Shown here: in pieces, positions 49,634-60,647 of the stretch | Layout: each line of letters opens with the position of its first letter | How positions within the stretch are numbered: the stretch's first letter is position 1 | Source: Arachis hypogaea | Lineage: Eukaryota > Streptophyta > Magnoliopsida > Fabales > Fabaceae | Assembly (NCBI RefSeq): GCF_003086295.3 | Contig: NC_092050.1 | Span: 156,432,699 to 156,496,698, forward strand | Direction of reading: 5' to 3' | DNA length: 64,000 bases | Position numbers and translations under genes: made by a program | The notes under the pieces: generated by a model | The model's database searches: none | Told to the model about the DNA's origin: nothing | Seen by the model: only the letters and a program-made list of their open reading frames with translations

Positions 49634-51082
49634 ATGGCCTTCGATTCGTGGCTCGGTAGGGTAAAAACCGCGCTTTCCAACGGGAAGAATCCCAAGTCAA
49701 AACGCGTTGCCGTTTTGTCATTCGAGGTCGCCGGCGTCATGTCGAGGCTCCTTCACCTCTATCAGTCGCTATCCGACGCCGCCGTCGTTCGCCTTCGAAA
49801 CGATGCCGTTTCTCTTGAGGGTGCATTGAAGCTCGTTTCCAACGACGAGTCGTTCCTCCTCAGACTCGCCCGAGCCGAACTCGCTGAGTCAGTTCGAGTC
49901 GCGGCCGGCTCGGTGTCCCGACTCAGCTGCATGTGCAGCGATCCTTTTCTCCGATCGTTCCACCGAGTCTTCACCGAGTTTGCTAACTCGGGCTACGACC
50001 CGCACGCGTGGACACTCACCAATCCGAAGGAAATCGAAGCCAAACACAAGAAATTGGAGCGTTACGTGTCACTCACGTCAACGCTTCACAGAGAAATGGA
50101 AGAGCTTTCGGTTCTAGAAAGTGCGTTGAGAAAAGCACTTAGCCATAGTAGTAACAACAATAATGGTGAAGCTGAACCTTGTTCAGTTAACAATAAGGAT
50201 CATCAGAAACTCTGTGATCTTCAGCAAAAGATTTTCTGGCAGAAGCAAGAGGTTAAGGAGTTAAAGGAGAAATCTTTGTGGAATAAAGGTTTCGATGGCG
50301 TTGTTTTGTTGCTTGTTAGGTTTGTTTTCACTGTGTTAGCAAGGATTAAGGTTGTGTTTGGAATTGGGCATTGTGTTCCTTATTTGTCTCGTAGTTTATC
50401 AGCTTCAGCCACTGTTTTTCCCTCCGATCAAAATCCCAATAGTGAAAATTATGCTATTCATGTTTCTAGGCCGTTCAAAAGTTTGAAGCTTGATGGGAAT
50501 GGTGATTTGGGGTGTGGTGGTTTTTTTGAGTCTAATTGTAAGTTATTGAAGCCAATGAATGGTACTTTAGGTGCTTCAGCTTTGGCATTTCATTATGCCA
50601 ATTTGATCATAGTTATGGAGAAGATGATAAAGTCACCACAATTGGTTGGTGTTGAAGCAAGGGATGATTTGTATGCAATGTTGCCAAGTAGCATAAGATC
50701 ATCACTGAGGTCAAGATTGAAAGGTGTTGGATTCTCTGCTTGTGATCCTGTTCTTGCTGGAGAATGGAGAGAAGCATTGGGGAGGATTCTTGGTTGGATT
50801 TCACCATTGGCACATAACATGATTAGGTGGCAGAGTGAGAGGAGCTTTGAGCAGATGAACATGATGGTTCCAAAGACCAATAGTAATGTGTTGTTGTTGC
50901 AGACTTTGTTCTTTGCAGACAAAGAGAAGACAGAAGCTGCCATAACTGAGCTGCTTGTTGGTTTGAACTATATTTGGAGGTTTGAGAGAGAAATGACTGC
51001 TAAGGCTTTCTTTGAAGGATGCAACAACAGTTTCAATGGCTTGTTAAATGTTAACCATTCAGAAACCCAGTTAAGGACTTGA
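49634..51082 (+). CDS. DUF3475/DUF668 protein, PSK-SIMULATOR type
   Basis: Intronless ORF of 482 aa starting MAFDSWLGRVKTALSNGK. The DUF3475 domain covers about residues 26-82 (VAVLSFEVAGVMSRLLHLYQ, then LRNDAV and LKLVSNDESFLLRLARAE). A charged, coiled-coil-like middle (about 135-215) includes KLCDLQQKIFWQKQEVKELK. A short hydrophobic stretch at about 221-245 is probably a helix rather than a sure membrane span. DUF668 starts at about residue 311 (TLGASALAFHYANLIIVMEK, then YAMLPSSIRSSLRSRLKG). Family knowledge: related PSI1 proteins act with phytosulfokine and brassinosteroid growth responses; the biochemical role of both domains is unknown. Codon use in the first 200 codons is GC-rich compared with the rest. 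It is the short form of the family, without the long N-terminal extension of PSI1. Confidence 0.93.
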   Translation: MAFDSWLGRVKTALSNGKNPKSKRVAVLSFEVAGVMSRLLHLYQSLSDAAVVRLRNDAVSLEGALKLVSNDESFLLRLARAELAESVRVAAGSVSRLSCMCSDPFLRSFHRVFTEFANSGYDPHAWTLTNPKEIEAKHKKLERYVSLTSTLHREMEELSVLESALRKALSHSSNNNNGEAEPCSVNNKDHQKLCDLQQKIFWQKQEVKELKEKSLWNKGFDGVVLLLVRFVFTVLARIKVVFGIGHCVPYLSRSLSASATVFPSDQNPNSENYAIHVSRPFKSLKLDGNGDLGCGGFFESNCKLLKPMNGTLGASALAFHYANLIIVMEKMIKSPQLVGVEARDDLYAMLPSSIRSSLRSRLKGVGFSACDPVLAGEWREALGRILGWISPLAHNMIRWQSERSFEQMNMMVPKTNSNVLLLQTLFFADKEKTEAAITELLVGLNYIWRFEREMTAKAFFEGCNNSFNGLLNVNHSETQLRT

Positions 51083-51099
51083 CTAAGTAGATCATCATG

Positions 51100-52408
51100 G
51101 GTTTCTAAACTTTTGTATGACAGTCATGAGTAATGCAAGTTATAGACAAAAATTTTAAGCTGACTATATTTAACATAATTCTCCTCTTTTATCTGAGATT
51201 GGGGTTCGGATATGCGAAACTTTGTAACAAAGTTTAACAGCTGAGTTATCTGTTATTAATGCTAAGTAGCTAGAAAATAATTAAAATTCTCTTTCTGAAA
51301 TACTGAATAATAATAGCACCGCTTGTCTACCTATCCAAAAGTAAGTTTTATGTTATATCATTATCAGAAGATATTAGGAGTCCATAGGATTTTTTTTTCC
51401 TTTGCTTTATCTCCTTCAGTTTTTCCCTTCTTAAGTTCTTATTTCTCCCGTTCTAATTTGTTTCTACCAATTTTGTGTTGGTCAGGAACATAGATGTTAT
51501 GTCTGTGACATGAATTTTTTAGTAAAATTTCCTTAATCATGTGGAAATATTCCTACAAAAGTTCCCTTATAATTTTATCATCATCTACTGTTGATATGCA
51601 TAGTTTAATCCTGTTGGTTTCTGTCGCTGCATCAATAGTTTCAGATTCAGTTTTCTACAGTTCATGTGATGAGTAATAAATTACTAATTATATTATGACC
51701 AACCCTACCATATTGATAGGCACTAATTTCACCATTCAGATTGGAGTGGACCCTACTAATTTCTACATCTCACATTCCCACTACCCTAATAAGTTCATAT
51801 AGGAAACTTCTTTAGTTCTTTTATTTCAGCTAATCAGTAATTTGCAAATTGATAGATTAAAGTCAGATAATTGGGGTAAACATCCTCATTTGCATAAATG
51901 TTTAATTTGATTAAGTTATTCAAAACTCAAAAGCATTACTTTCAGCAAGGACAAAATTCAAAAACTCTTCTCTTCCAACTTGTTGGTTTCTTTCCTTTGT
52001 TATTTTTCTGTTATATTAGGTATTGATGGTCTTTTTTCTTCTTTTGATGGATCTTCCTTTTACTAACAGACACAACAGCTCACAGTTCTGCGAATAATAA
52101 GTGGTCCTATGTTCAATTTTCCAGTAAATGCCACCACCTTTTCCAATTTGTGTAACTGTAGCACCCTACACAACATCATTGGCCAAGCAACTTCTTTTTT
52201 TTATTAATTTCTACTATATAGCAGGTTGTGAAGGAATAGATAAAATTATATTATTACCTCTAACCCCTTTTATTCTATTTCTTTTCTTTCATTTATATTC
52301 TTACTCTATTTCTGTTTGTTCAGACTTGAGTAGTTCATCAAAATAAAGATGGGAAAAAAAGAGGAAAAGAATGCAAGATGTATTGAGATCTTTGATTTTA
52401 TTTTAGTG
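51100..52408. other. 3' flank of DUF668 gene and intergenic DNA
   Basis: 3' UTR probably to about 51300. No other gene, and no ORF resembling a known family. Confidence 0.4.
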
Positions 52409-52557
52409 CTACTCACATGAAGATAATAGTTAAGTTGACACGTATTATGTTAAACAATTTAATCAAATATATCAAATTATAATTTAATCAAATATATCAA
52501 ATCATTCGACAATTTTCAGCTATTATTTTCACATGAAAACATCTTTTACATGAGTAG
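52409..52557. repeat. Imperfect hairpin repeat (about 150 bp)
   Basis: CTACTCACATGAAGATAATAG on the left and CTATTATTTTCACATGAAA...TACATGAGTAG on the right pair imperfectly. A 22-bp unit (AATTTAATCAAATATATCAA) is duplicated in the loop. Probably an old MITE loosely related to the 47.0-kb hairpin family. Confidence 0.5.
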
Positions 52558-53900
52558 TCATATTTTGTTTTAGTTAGAAACACAGGATTTACTATCAGCA
52601 ATAGGGATTAATCTCTTCATTGAGAGAGCATTTTAAAACGATAAACTACTAGTTATAAAGTATTGATAGGGATTGAATCTCCAATTACATTATTAAAGTA
52701 AGAAATTAGCTACCATGACACAGAACTCATGCATATATATATATATATCTTGAGATCTATGAGTAGTAGTTCTCAATGCACTTGACCGTTGTTGCCGCCA
52801 TGTGGTGATGGAAACTTGATTCAAGTGGCCCAAAAGGGCAATTGGCACTCCCCATAGTTCTTCTACAGCATTATAGAGTCCAAGTTGAAAATGCCCTTTT
52901 TATCTCCATGGAACAAATGCCATTCTATAGTTTAGCAAAATCAACAATAATTTTAAATTTTTTTACTTTGACCTTAACTTTCTATCTGGTATCCAGCCAT
53001 GTGCTGGTAACATGGATGGAGAGCATTCAAAATTTTGATATCACTTTATGAAGACATAAAGTTTATAGACCTAGACTATTTTAGGATTGGCTTTGAAATT
53101 TAATTTTTTTTGCATTGACTGTATAAAAACATTTATATTGATAAAGCAATAAGAATATTATCTTCAAACCCTTTGACCCAAATATATTTAAAAGATAAAA
53201 ACAAAATAAAATCTCTTCAAATACAGGAATATCTCATTAAGCAAAATTATTCAATATCATTCCACACAGAAAACATGTGATAGTCTAAAATAAACCCTGC
53301 ATTTATAACTTTATATAACAGTGGTCAAGAACAATTCGTGCTTCTTTCATAGAATGTCCCTTTCCTTTGTACATGTCCAAGTCTGGCTTCCATAACTAGA
53401 ACAACTGAACAAGTGGTGCTTCTTGAATCGATTCTATTAGATATTTAGATTTGAACATCATGATAATATGTCAATGTCATTGTCAATTTGTCATTGTTAA
53501 TTTGTCATTCAAGTAGCCCACCAAAACCTACAATAAATGAGAAAAACCGGTTCCCCAATGATAAATTAACTCCCCAATTTTTCTTTTTCTTTCAATTATT
53601 TCTATCATATAAAGTTTGATTAAGGATAAGTTAAAGAAAAGAAAGAGATGAATGAATGAATGAATAAATTAATTGATTAATCTTGTACTACCCCAAACCA
53701 AAAAGGCAGTGTCCTTTAGACCTCCCCCTTGGATGTACTAAACCAAAAAACTAATTTTATCCTAGGGAATATTGAAGAACCACAAGATTATAAAATCTGC
53801 AACTGAATTGTTTCAAATTGCATTTTTCTTGATTGCATAAAAGTGAATATCATACCAACTTTTATTATTTTTAGCCTCAATTTTGTGCAGAAAATCACAA
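52558..53900. other. Intergenic DNA
   Basis: No supportable gene. A short TA repeat lies at 52734-52748 and AATG/GAATGAAT repeats at 53650-53664. Confidence 0.4.
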
Positions 53901-54259
53901 GAAAGCAAACTTTGTTGGATCCTGCACCTTTGCATGAGTGGAACTGGCCTAGCAGGTTGGTTGAGGCAAAATCTATGGAGTACATTCCAAGGTCAAAACT
54001 GGACTGCATCTGCACTCCAACAAATTCTCATCTTCGATCTGCCTACAGAATTTAAATCCACCTCTTTCAATTTACTCAGTTAGATCTCTCTTGCAAACTT
54101 TTTTGGGGTTACTCCGTCGAGGTTGCGCATTCTAATCAAAATCCTGGATTCCAGAAGATAGCTGAACTTGACAACCAGGGGTGTATATGTACCTTTTACA
54201 AAATTCCCAAAAGCAGCAACCTCTGGCAAAACCAAATTTGTCAGGAAAATAAGTGAACT

Positions 54260-56272
54260 TCAACTAGAGGATTTACAAACTTCAACAACTCTCCTAATCC
54301 TTTCAATAACTAGAGGAATCTCTTCCAAAGACATAGTAGTAAAACAAATGCGAAACCATCCGGGTTCTATGCAATGGCAGGCTGATCCGGGGGTAATATT
54401 GATCTTAGCAATACTCATAAACTTCTCCCATAGTTCAAGTTCACCTTTCTCACTGTAAGGTTTGATTAATCCACTCATATCAGCCCAACAGAACATACCA
54501 CCGCTGCTCTTGGCACACTTAATTCCTAGTTTACTTAAAGCATCCACAAATTCATGGTGTACTTGGCGCATTCTGTTCCGGTTGGTTTCAAAGTAATCCT
54601 GAATAAATTTTTTATCCGAAAGCATTGATGTAACTAGCCTCTGAGTTGGAGCAGATATAGAAGAAAATCTACATAACTTCCTAGCAGTAGCCAAGACATT
54701 CTTGTTGAATGAATATATAACCCCAACTCTAAAGCCAGCTAGTGCAAGGTCCTTGGACAGACCATATATTATATGAATTCGTCTCTTGTCTATATATTCT
54801 GAATCCGACTCAAGAATTTCAGCTATGCTGACAAATTTCTCACTTCCATACGTGGAGCCTGCAAATACTTCATCAACAATGAGATGAATATTTTTATCTT
54901 CGGCAAAGTCTATGAGATTGTAAAGCATGTCCTGTGTCAGCATATTGCCAACAGGATTCGAAGGGTTGGAAACAAGAATTCCGCGAACCTTGACTCCTCG
55001 TTTTCTTGCTTGACTATATGCCTGTTCAAGAGCTGTCATACTTAGATTAAAATTGTCAGCGCTGCGACAGTGAACAGGTATTAGATCTACCCCGGGACGC
55101 CATCTAACATCTCTGTCAAAACCTGGATAGTACGGTGTAGGGACAAGGAATGCATTCCCATGGTCTGCCAAGCAGAAGGATAGTATCTCAATTGCAGGAG
55201 TTGCACCAGCTGTTAACACCATATTAGATGTGTCAAAATGCACCGATCCTCCCATTACTTGATGCATAAAATCGGACAAGGCCTACAGAACCAAGGCAAA
55301 CAATGTCTATAAGAACAATATGCCCTTAACTGAAATGACTGAACACCAAGCACAATACCATAACTGGAACCGAAAGTGACAAACACAGAACAGCATGCCC
55401 CAAAGGGTATTAATTTCCAAAACTGTCAATTACTCTGTGTTTTACAATGTTAATTACATGCAATGACTTACAGAATAGATACAATTTTCAGAAGACATGC
55501 AAATATCACCATCCTCATTCAAAATTCCCTAAAACATAAATTGCATAATCCAATCCTAAAAGAAGGAAAAAATTCTTACCAGTTTGAGTTCGTCAACTCC
55601 ATCAAATGCCTGATACGTTGCAATCCCATTAATACTCAAACCATCGTCACCACCACTGCCCCACTTCCGCATCCAATCCCCAATCAAATCCAAACTCAAC
55701 TGAAACCAAAAAAAAAAAAATCAGCAACAAAACGACAATTATTAATTTTTCTTTTACTATTTAAAAAAAAAGAAAGAAAGAAAAACGAACATCGTAGAAT
55801 CCGAAAAATAATAATTAGAGAGAGAGTGACGAACCGTGTTATCGGACAAACCAAGCTGGATGATTCCATCGGGGTTGGTGAGCTTGTGATAGGGATCACG
55901 TGAGGCTCTGTTGAGGCCAACGTAGTAAGCTGAATCGTCGTCGGAGATGGTAGTGGCGAGCCTGGAGAGGCGCACGCCGGTGAGGGATCCCCTGGACGAG
56001 AGGTTGGAGCGCGACGGCGTCCGCGGCAGCTCCGGAAACGAGGAAGAAGGCGAAGGAGGGTTGGAGGAGGGGTGTTTGTCGTTGGAACGACGTCGTTTCT
56101 TGAGGTACAGCTGGAAGAAGTAGAACAGCGCACACGGGATTAACGACCCTAGCAAGATTCCACCGCGACCTTGAACCACGCCTTGCAGCGGAACGATTAG
56201 CTTCATCCCTGTCGAAGATGAAGAAGGCGAAGAGGTTTTGGATTTGGATTCGGGTTCTCGGGTTCGGGTCAT
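54260..56272 (-). CDS. ACS12: ACS10/ACS12-type PLP aminotransferase (ACC synthase-like)
   Basis: Exons on the minus strand are 55835-56272, 55580-55699 and 54260-55282, giving 526 aa. The chosen start, [12 protein letters not shown], matches the remembered ACS10/12 start. A further in-frame ATG lies 31 codons upstream. About residues 34-55 form a hydrophobic segment ([20 protein letters not shown]), then a Ser/Pro-rich linker, then a fold-type I aminotransferase domain. The PLP lysine is in [15 protein letters not shown] (about Lys363), with [19 protein letters not shown] and the substrate Arg in [13 protein letters not shown]. Box 1 reads GLSDNT instead of the GLAENQ of true ACC synthases. 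Family knowledge: ACS10 and ACS12 behave as Asp/aromatic amino-acid transaminases and not as ACC synthases, so an ethylene role should not be assumed. Membrane attachment is inferred. The choice between ACS12 and ACS10 rests on gene order. Confidence 0.92.
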
Positions 56273-56399
56273 GGGAAGACCCGAGTGAATTGAATGAATG
56301 TATGAAATGAAAGGAAGGAAGATTAGATGAGAGCTCAGAAGAAGAGAAGAGAAGAGAATATCCACTCAACTGTGCCCAACCTTGCTACTCTTTTTTGTC

Positions 56400-57500
56400 T
56401 TTTGCTTTGTTTTCATAAAAAACAACACAGTTTACTTAATTAATTCACTTAAATATGTAAATTAGGCAAAATTTGAAGGAAAAAAATTATATATATAGAT
56501 TAAAATTAATTATTATATATTTGTATATATATATTTTTATTTAATTTATTTTAATATATATTTTATATTAATAATTAATTTTCACGATTAATTTTCTGAA
56601 TTTGTCATTATATATATATGGAATCTAAGCAATGACCATGTACCAAATTAGATGACGTCATATATGAGAGAATTTGATTAATATAAGTCAGTTTTTATAC
56701 TGTAGATTTTTCCAGCATTTTCTATTTTGGGGGCTTATTAGTATATTGTTATCTCGTTGGCTTCAACCGGATCCAGTCCTCGGAAACATGAACACACGTG
56801 ATGATTTAATGTTTTCGTTTCTTTTATTTTGGATTGTTGACTTCTTTAGATTCGGTTTTAAGGGAAAAACTAGAGAGTAAAGACATAAAGAGCGTCTGTT
56901 TAAGTCTCGAGTGGTTGGTGATATTTCATAGCTTTTTAGTTTTCTTGTTATATAATTATATTAGAGTTGTTCCACAAATACTAATATCACTTTATAGTAG
57001 TAAGAATATCATTTTTCCTTTTGTTCTTAACATTACAGAGCATAGCTGCATAGTAGTTCAAATTATAATTATTTTTTGTTAAAAGTGAAAGTAATAAAGT
57101 ATATTAACAATGATTTTTCATAAACAATCTCAGCCATCTCAATCTAAGTGACAGTTCAGTATGATCATAAATGAATGAGAACATAACATATTGGCGATTT
57201 TCACATGTGCTTTCATCCAAGCCAGCACAACCCCACCAGTGTTGAAAAACCAGACCATGCCCCACAGAGCTTTTCATCAGCCAAATGGAAATTCAGATTT
57301 GTTTCAAGGTATTTGTTATGATTGTAAGTGATAATTTTTTATAAAGAAAAAATAAAAAAACAAAATTTAAAAAAAAAAAATCTAAATGCATACATTGAAA
57401 ACTTTTCTTTTCACAGAAAATATTTACCTTTAGCTCACTTGCAAAATTTCATGTGATTGATGTTGACAATGGTATCTTATTTTCTCACCAATTCTCCAAT
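56400..57500. other. Spacer between the ACS12-type gene and the BCD1 3' end
   Basis: The left part (56400-56700) is the ACS12 promoter side and very AT-rich. The rest has no supportable gene. Confidence 0.4.
56653..56660. promoter_or_regulatory. Palindromic TGACGTCA (bZIP C-box/CRE-type) site
   Basis: An 8-bp perfect palindrome about 380 bp upstream of the ACS12-type start codon, in otherwise AT-rich DNA. A CACGTG G-box lies further out at about 56796. Such sites bind plant bZIP factors; function here is inferred. Confidence 0.35.
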
Positions 57501-57525
57501 GGAAGTGAACTAAGACTGCTAATTA

Positions 57526-59119
57526 TTATGCAAGTTCACCTTCCTCTAATTCAGGAAATAGTCCACAGCTACCAATTAAATCTATATAGTTTGCTGTATT
57601 CTTGGCAAATTTATCCAAACCAAGCAGGTCATCAGGATTCATTTGAGCCATAAGAGCATCATAGAAATCCATCAAGTCTTGATCACTGTCAAATGCTATG
57701 TCTTTAGAGAGTTTTGCTTCCTTGTTTTCCGGAAGTGAATGTTTAGTCAAAGTTTCTTCTTCAAGTATAGGCTTATCTGATGATTCATTTGATGCTTTTT
57801 CATATGCAGTGTTGTTGTTCTGATATTCTACCACCTCCTCCCTAAAAGGCACATCTTCTTGACTTTGATTACTTTCATTGTTGTGATTGACATTCTTATT
57901 AACTTCAAAATTGGATACTTGATATGGTGAGAAAACATAAACAATAGGATATTCCAAAATAATTATATCTGCTAACTGTTGTCCTATTGGTGCTTTCATA
58001 TCCAACTCCTTCAAGGGTGACTTAGGACCCTGTAATAAATGAACTAGTTGTAAGGTTGAATCAAATTCATTGGATTCTAATATAATACTTTAAATATAAC
58101 TTAGAGATAAGGTCTCGGTAGCATGCTTTAAGTATAAGGCAAAATCAAAGTGACACTAACAATCTTAGTAAAGAAATCAACCTTTGGCCGGATAAAAAGC
58201 TTGAGAGAATCCAGCTGTTGCTCACAAAATTGCCTTAGCTGATGGTTCCATGGACCAGGTTTGAGGTGTTTCTCTAAAATGGAGCAGAAGCTTGCATTTT
58301 CATTGACTCTAGAAAACATAACATAAAAATGCTATCAAGAAACAAAGTTGTGTATTTTCAGAGCATTCATTATTACAATGAAAAAATGTCTTACTCGTGG
58401 TCATGTAGAATAATATTGGTTGAGTGAAAACGCCATTCAATTGTCCAAGATATATACTTCTTCCTGATAGCATTGTACATATTTATTAGTAACTTGCTTA
58501 GAAACAAAATAATGTATATGTATCAGACACTAGGTATGTAGAAATAAACCCTTGCATGATTTGATGAGTATAAAATGAATATACCTTTTGTCATATTGAG
58601 ATTGGTTATTCTGTCTTCTTGACATTCCATTGGGGAGAAAAAGAAGTTTTGTTCTTCTGCTCCAAGCAGCACTTTGTAGGCTTCTAAGGTGATGAGGCAA
58701 CCTAAACTTTTTATGCAAACCCAATTGAGCTCTCATTCTATGAGCAGATTCAACCACCCTCTTCACCTCCTCCAGCATATTATAATCTATATAACAAATA
58801 TAAATATAATTCATTAAACTAAAGAACTATGGTATAGGATTCAATAAATGGTGAAGGAAGCAGTACCAGATAATAGGATATTGTCATCAAAGTGAGAAAG
58901 AGGAACAAAGTGAGTGATGTTCCTCTTGCCATTACAACCAGTGCGAGCTTTGTGAAGTTTAACACAAGGAAGACTGCATGAGTGAAAGGAGCATCCAGGG
59001 CACTTGTATTTTGATGGCTTAGATTTGCATTCTTCACATGACAATGCACTTAGTTTTTTTGGTAAATCATTTTCAACTTCTTCTTGTTCTTCTTCCTTCG
59101 TTGGCAAAGAATCAAACAT
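57526..59119 (-). CDS. BCD1: BCD1, HIT-zinc-finger box C/D snoRNA assembly protein
   Basis: Exons on the minus strand are 58867-59119, 58585-58786, 58395-58463, 58182-58308 and 57526-58029, giving 384 aa with matching phases. The ATG at 59119 is the first in this frame. A zf-HIT treble clef occupies residues 28-62, with ligands Cys28, Cys31, Cys40, Cys43, Cys48, Cys52, His56 and Cys62 in the usual spacing. It is followed by THFVPLSHFDDNILLSDYNMLEEV, a family-typical block. The middle carries WTIEWRF and GPWNHQLRQFCEQQLDSLKL. After LKELDMKAPIGQQLADIIIL comes an acidic, poorly conserved tail ending FPELEEGELA. Family knowledge: BCD1/ZNHIT6 acts with the R2TP/Rvb1-2 machinery to load NOP58 and SNU13 on box C/D snoRNAs in the nucleus. 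The donor of exon 4 (58182) was chosen by family resemblance. Confidence 0.9.
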
Positions 59120-59139
59120 GTCGTGTGCATGCAACAATT

Positions 59140-60640
59140 AAATGCGTTGTGGGTGCAGCTGCCACAGGGAAAAGAAAAAATTGGTTCTAGAAATTATAGC
59201 AAATTTTTGGTGTATGAGACTAACGAGATAAAGTATTTAAGTTTTCTTGTGCATGCAATAATAAATTGCGTTTAGGGTTCCGCAGTCACAATAGAAAAGA
59301 TTGAAAAATTGCTTGTAGAACAGTAGAAGTTATAGGAATTTTGGTGTATGAGAGGACAATAACGAAATTTGTTTTTGTCAGAGCACAATAACGATTGGAA
59401 TTGTAGTAGAAACTAGAAAGCATAGCCCAGGCCCAACTATAGTTTGGATCGGTTTAATTGGACGTTTTACTCTTATCCAAACAAATTGGAATATTATGAC
59501 CACACACAAATTGGAATATTAATTTTTATTTTTTATTAAAAAATAATAAATTTAATTTTAATGCGCTATTAGTATAAAACAATTTCACAGGCATATCCAA
59601 TTACGTAATGTCATATTAGCAAAAATAATTATTTTTTACAATGACTACATGAATAACCATTTAAAATAGTACATGTGATTAAATAATTGTGTAAAATATT
59701 TTATATTATTAGTATATATACCAAAATTAAACTAAAAAATAATTTCTCATTCCATTTCGATAATAGGTATCTCTTTCATGTTTTAGGTTTATTGAAAAAT
59801 GACAAATTCTTTGAGCAAAGGGGGAGGGAGGATTGGAGATTGGGTTTCGGTTTTAGCAAAGAGCATACCTTTACGCGGGCAAATAGCCAAATAGGCAAAT
59901 ACATATAAAAATATACTTAGTATTTTTTTTTTTTGTGACTAAAAATATATTTAGTATAGTTGTTAGTCATGTTTGATCCAAATTAATATAAAATTATTGG
60001 CTCTCTAGCTCTATTGTAATAATAATACAATTTAAAAAAAAAATATTATTATTTATATTCATAAAAAATGTAAATACTGATAAATATACCCATTAAAAAA
60101 AACTCATCTTGTAATTATGGAAAGTAATTTCCGTATGCCAAAAGTGTTCTGATGTTGATTATGTACTTAGTTCATTAATATCCGAACCTACATAGTAATA
60201 AAATTCCTCAAAACCTATTTATGTGTATTCTATTTTTTTTTTTTATTAAGGAATGGAACAAAGAACTTTTTTTCCCCCGTGCCCTAACAGAGCTTAGTTA
60301 TCGTCGTTACTACCATCCCAAATCAGAGAAGACGATCGAAGCACCTCCTTTCTGTGACAAATAGTTCTCCCATTTAATCAAATAGATTATACATAGTAGG
60401 GCATCGTTGAAAGCATCTCACCATCACTACCCGTAACCTACAATCGTTGCTCCACGAAGAACAGAAGTATGCCACTTCCAATTTTTTCAAGTTAGACTAA
60501 TTCTGCTCCTTTCTCGGATGTTCTGATTAGTTTTTATGGGCTTGAGAAATGTTAGAAAATTGGGTTAGGATTAGAATTTTCGTTGCTATGTTGTTATCTG
60601 TAATGACATGGAATGATAGCTTAGATTATATTGTCTTGCT
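59140..60640. other. BCD1 upstream region and intergenic DNA
   Basis: No gene is visible between the BCD1 promoter and the MuDR-like remnant. The part from about 60240 may already belong to that transposon, but terminal inverted repeats could not be identified. Confidence 0.4.
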
Positions 60641-60647
60641 TGTAGGG

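Noticed and set aside
49399..49659. 86-aa frame upstream of the DUF668 gene as a separate gene
   Set aside because: Leader-like composition, overlaps the main start codon, no similarity; kept only as a possible upstream ORF.
55463..56369. Plus-strand 146-aa frame and alternative minus frames of 145 and 157 aa over the ACS12-type first exons
   Set aside because: They overlap clearly coding exons in other frames, contain no domain, and arise from the GC-rich first exon and adjacent intron.
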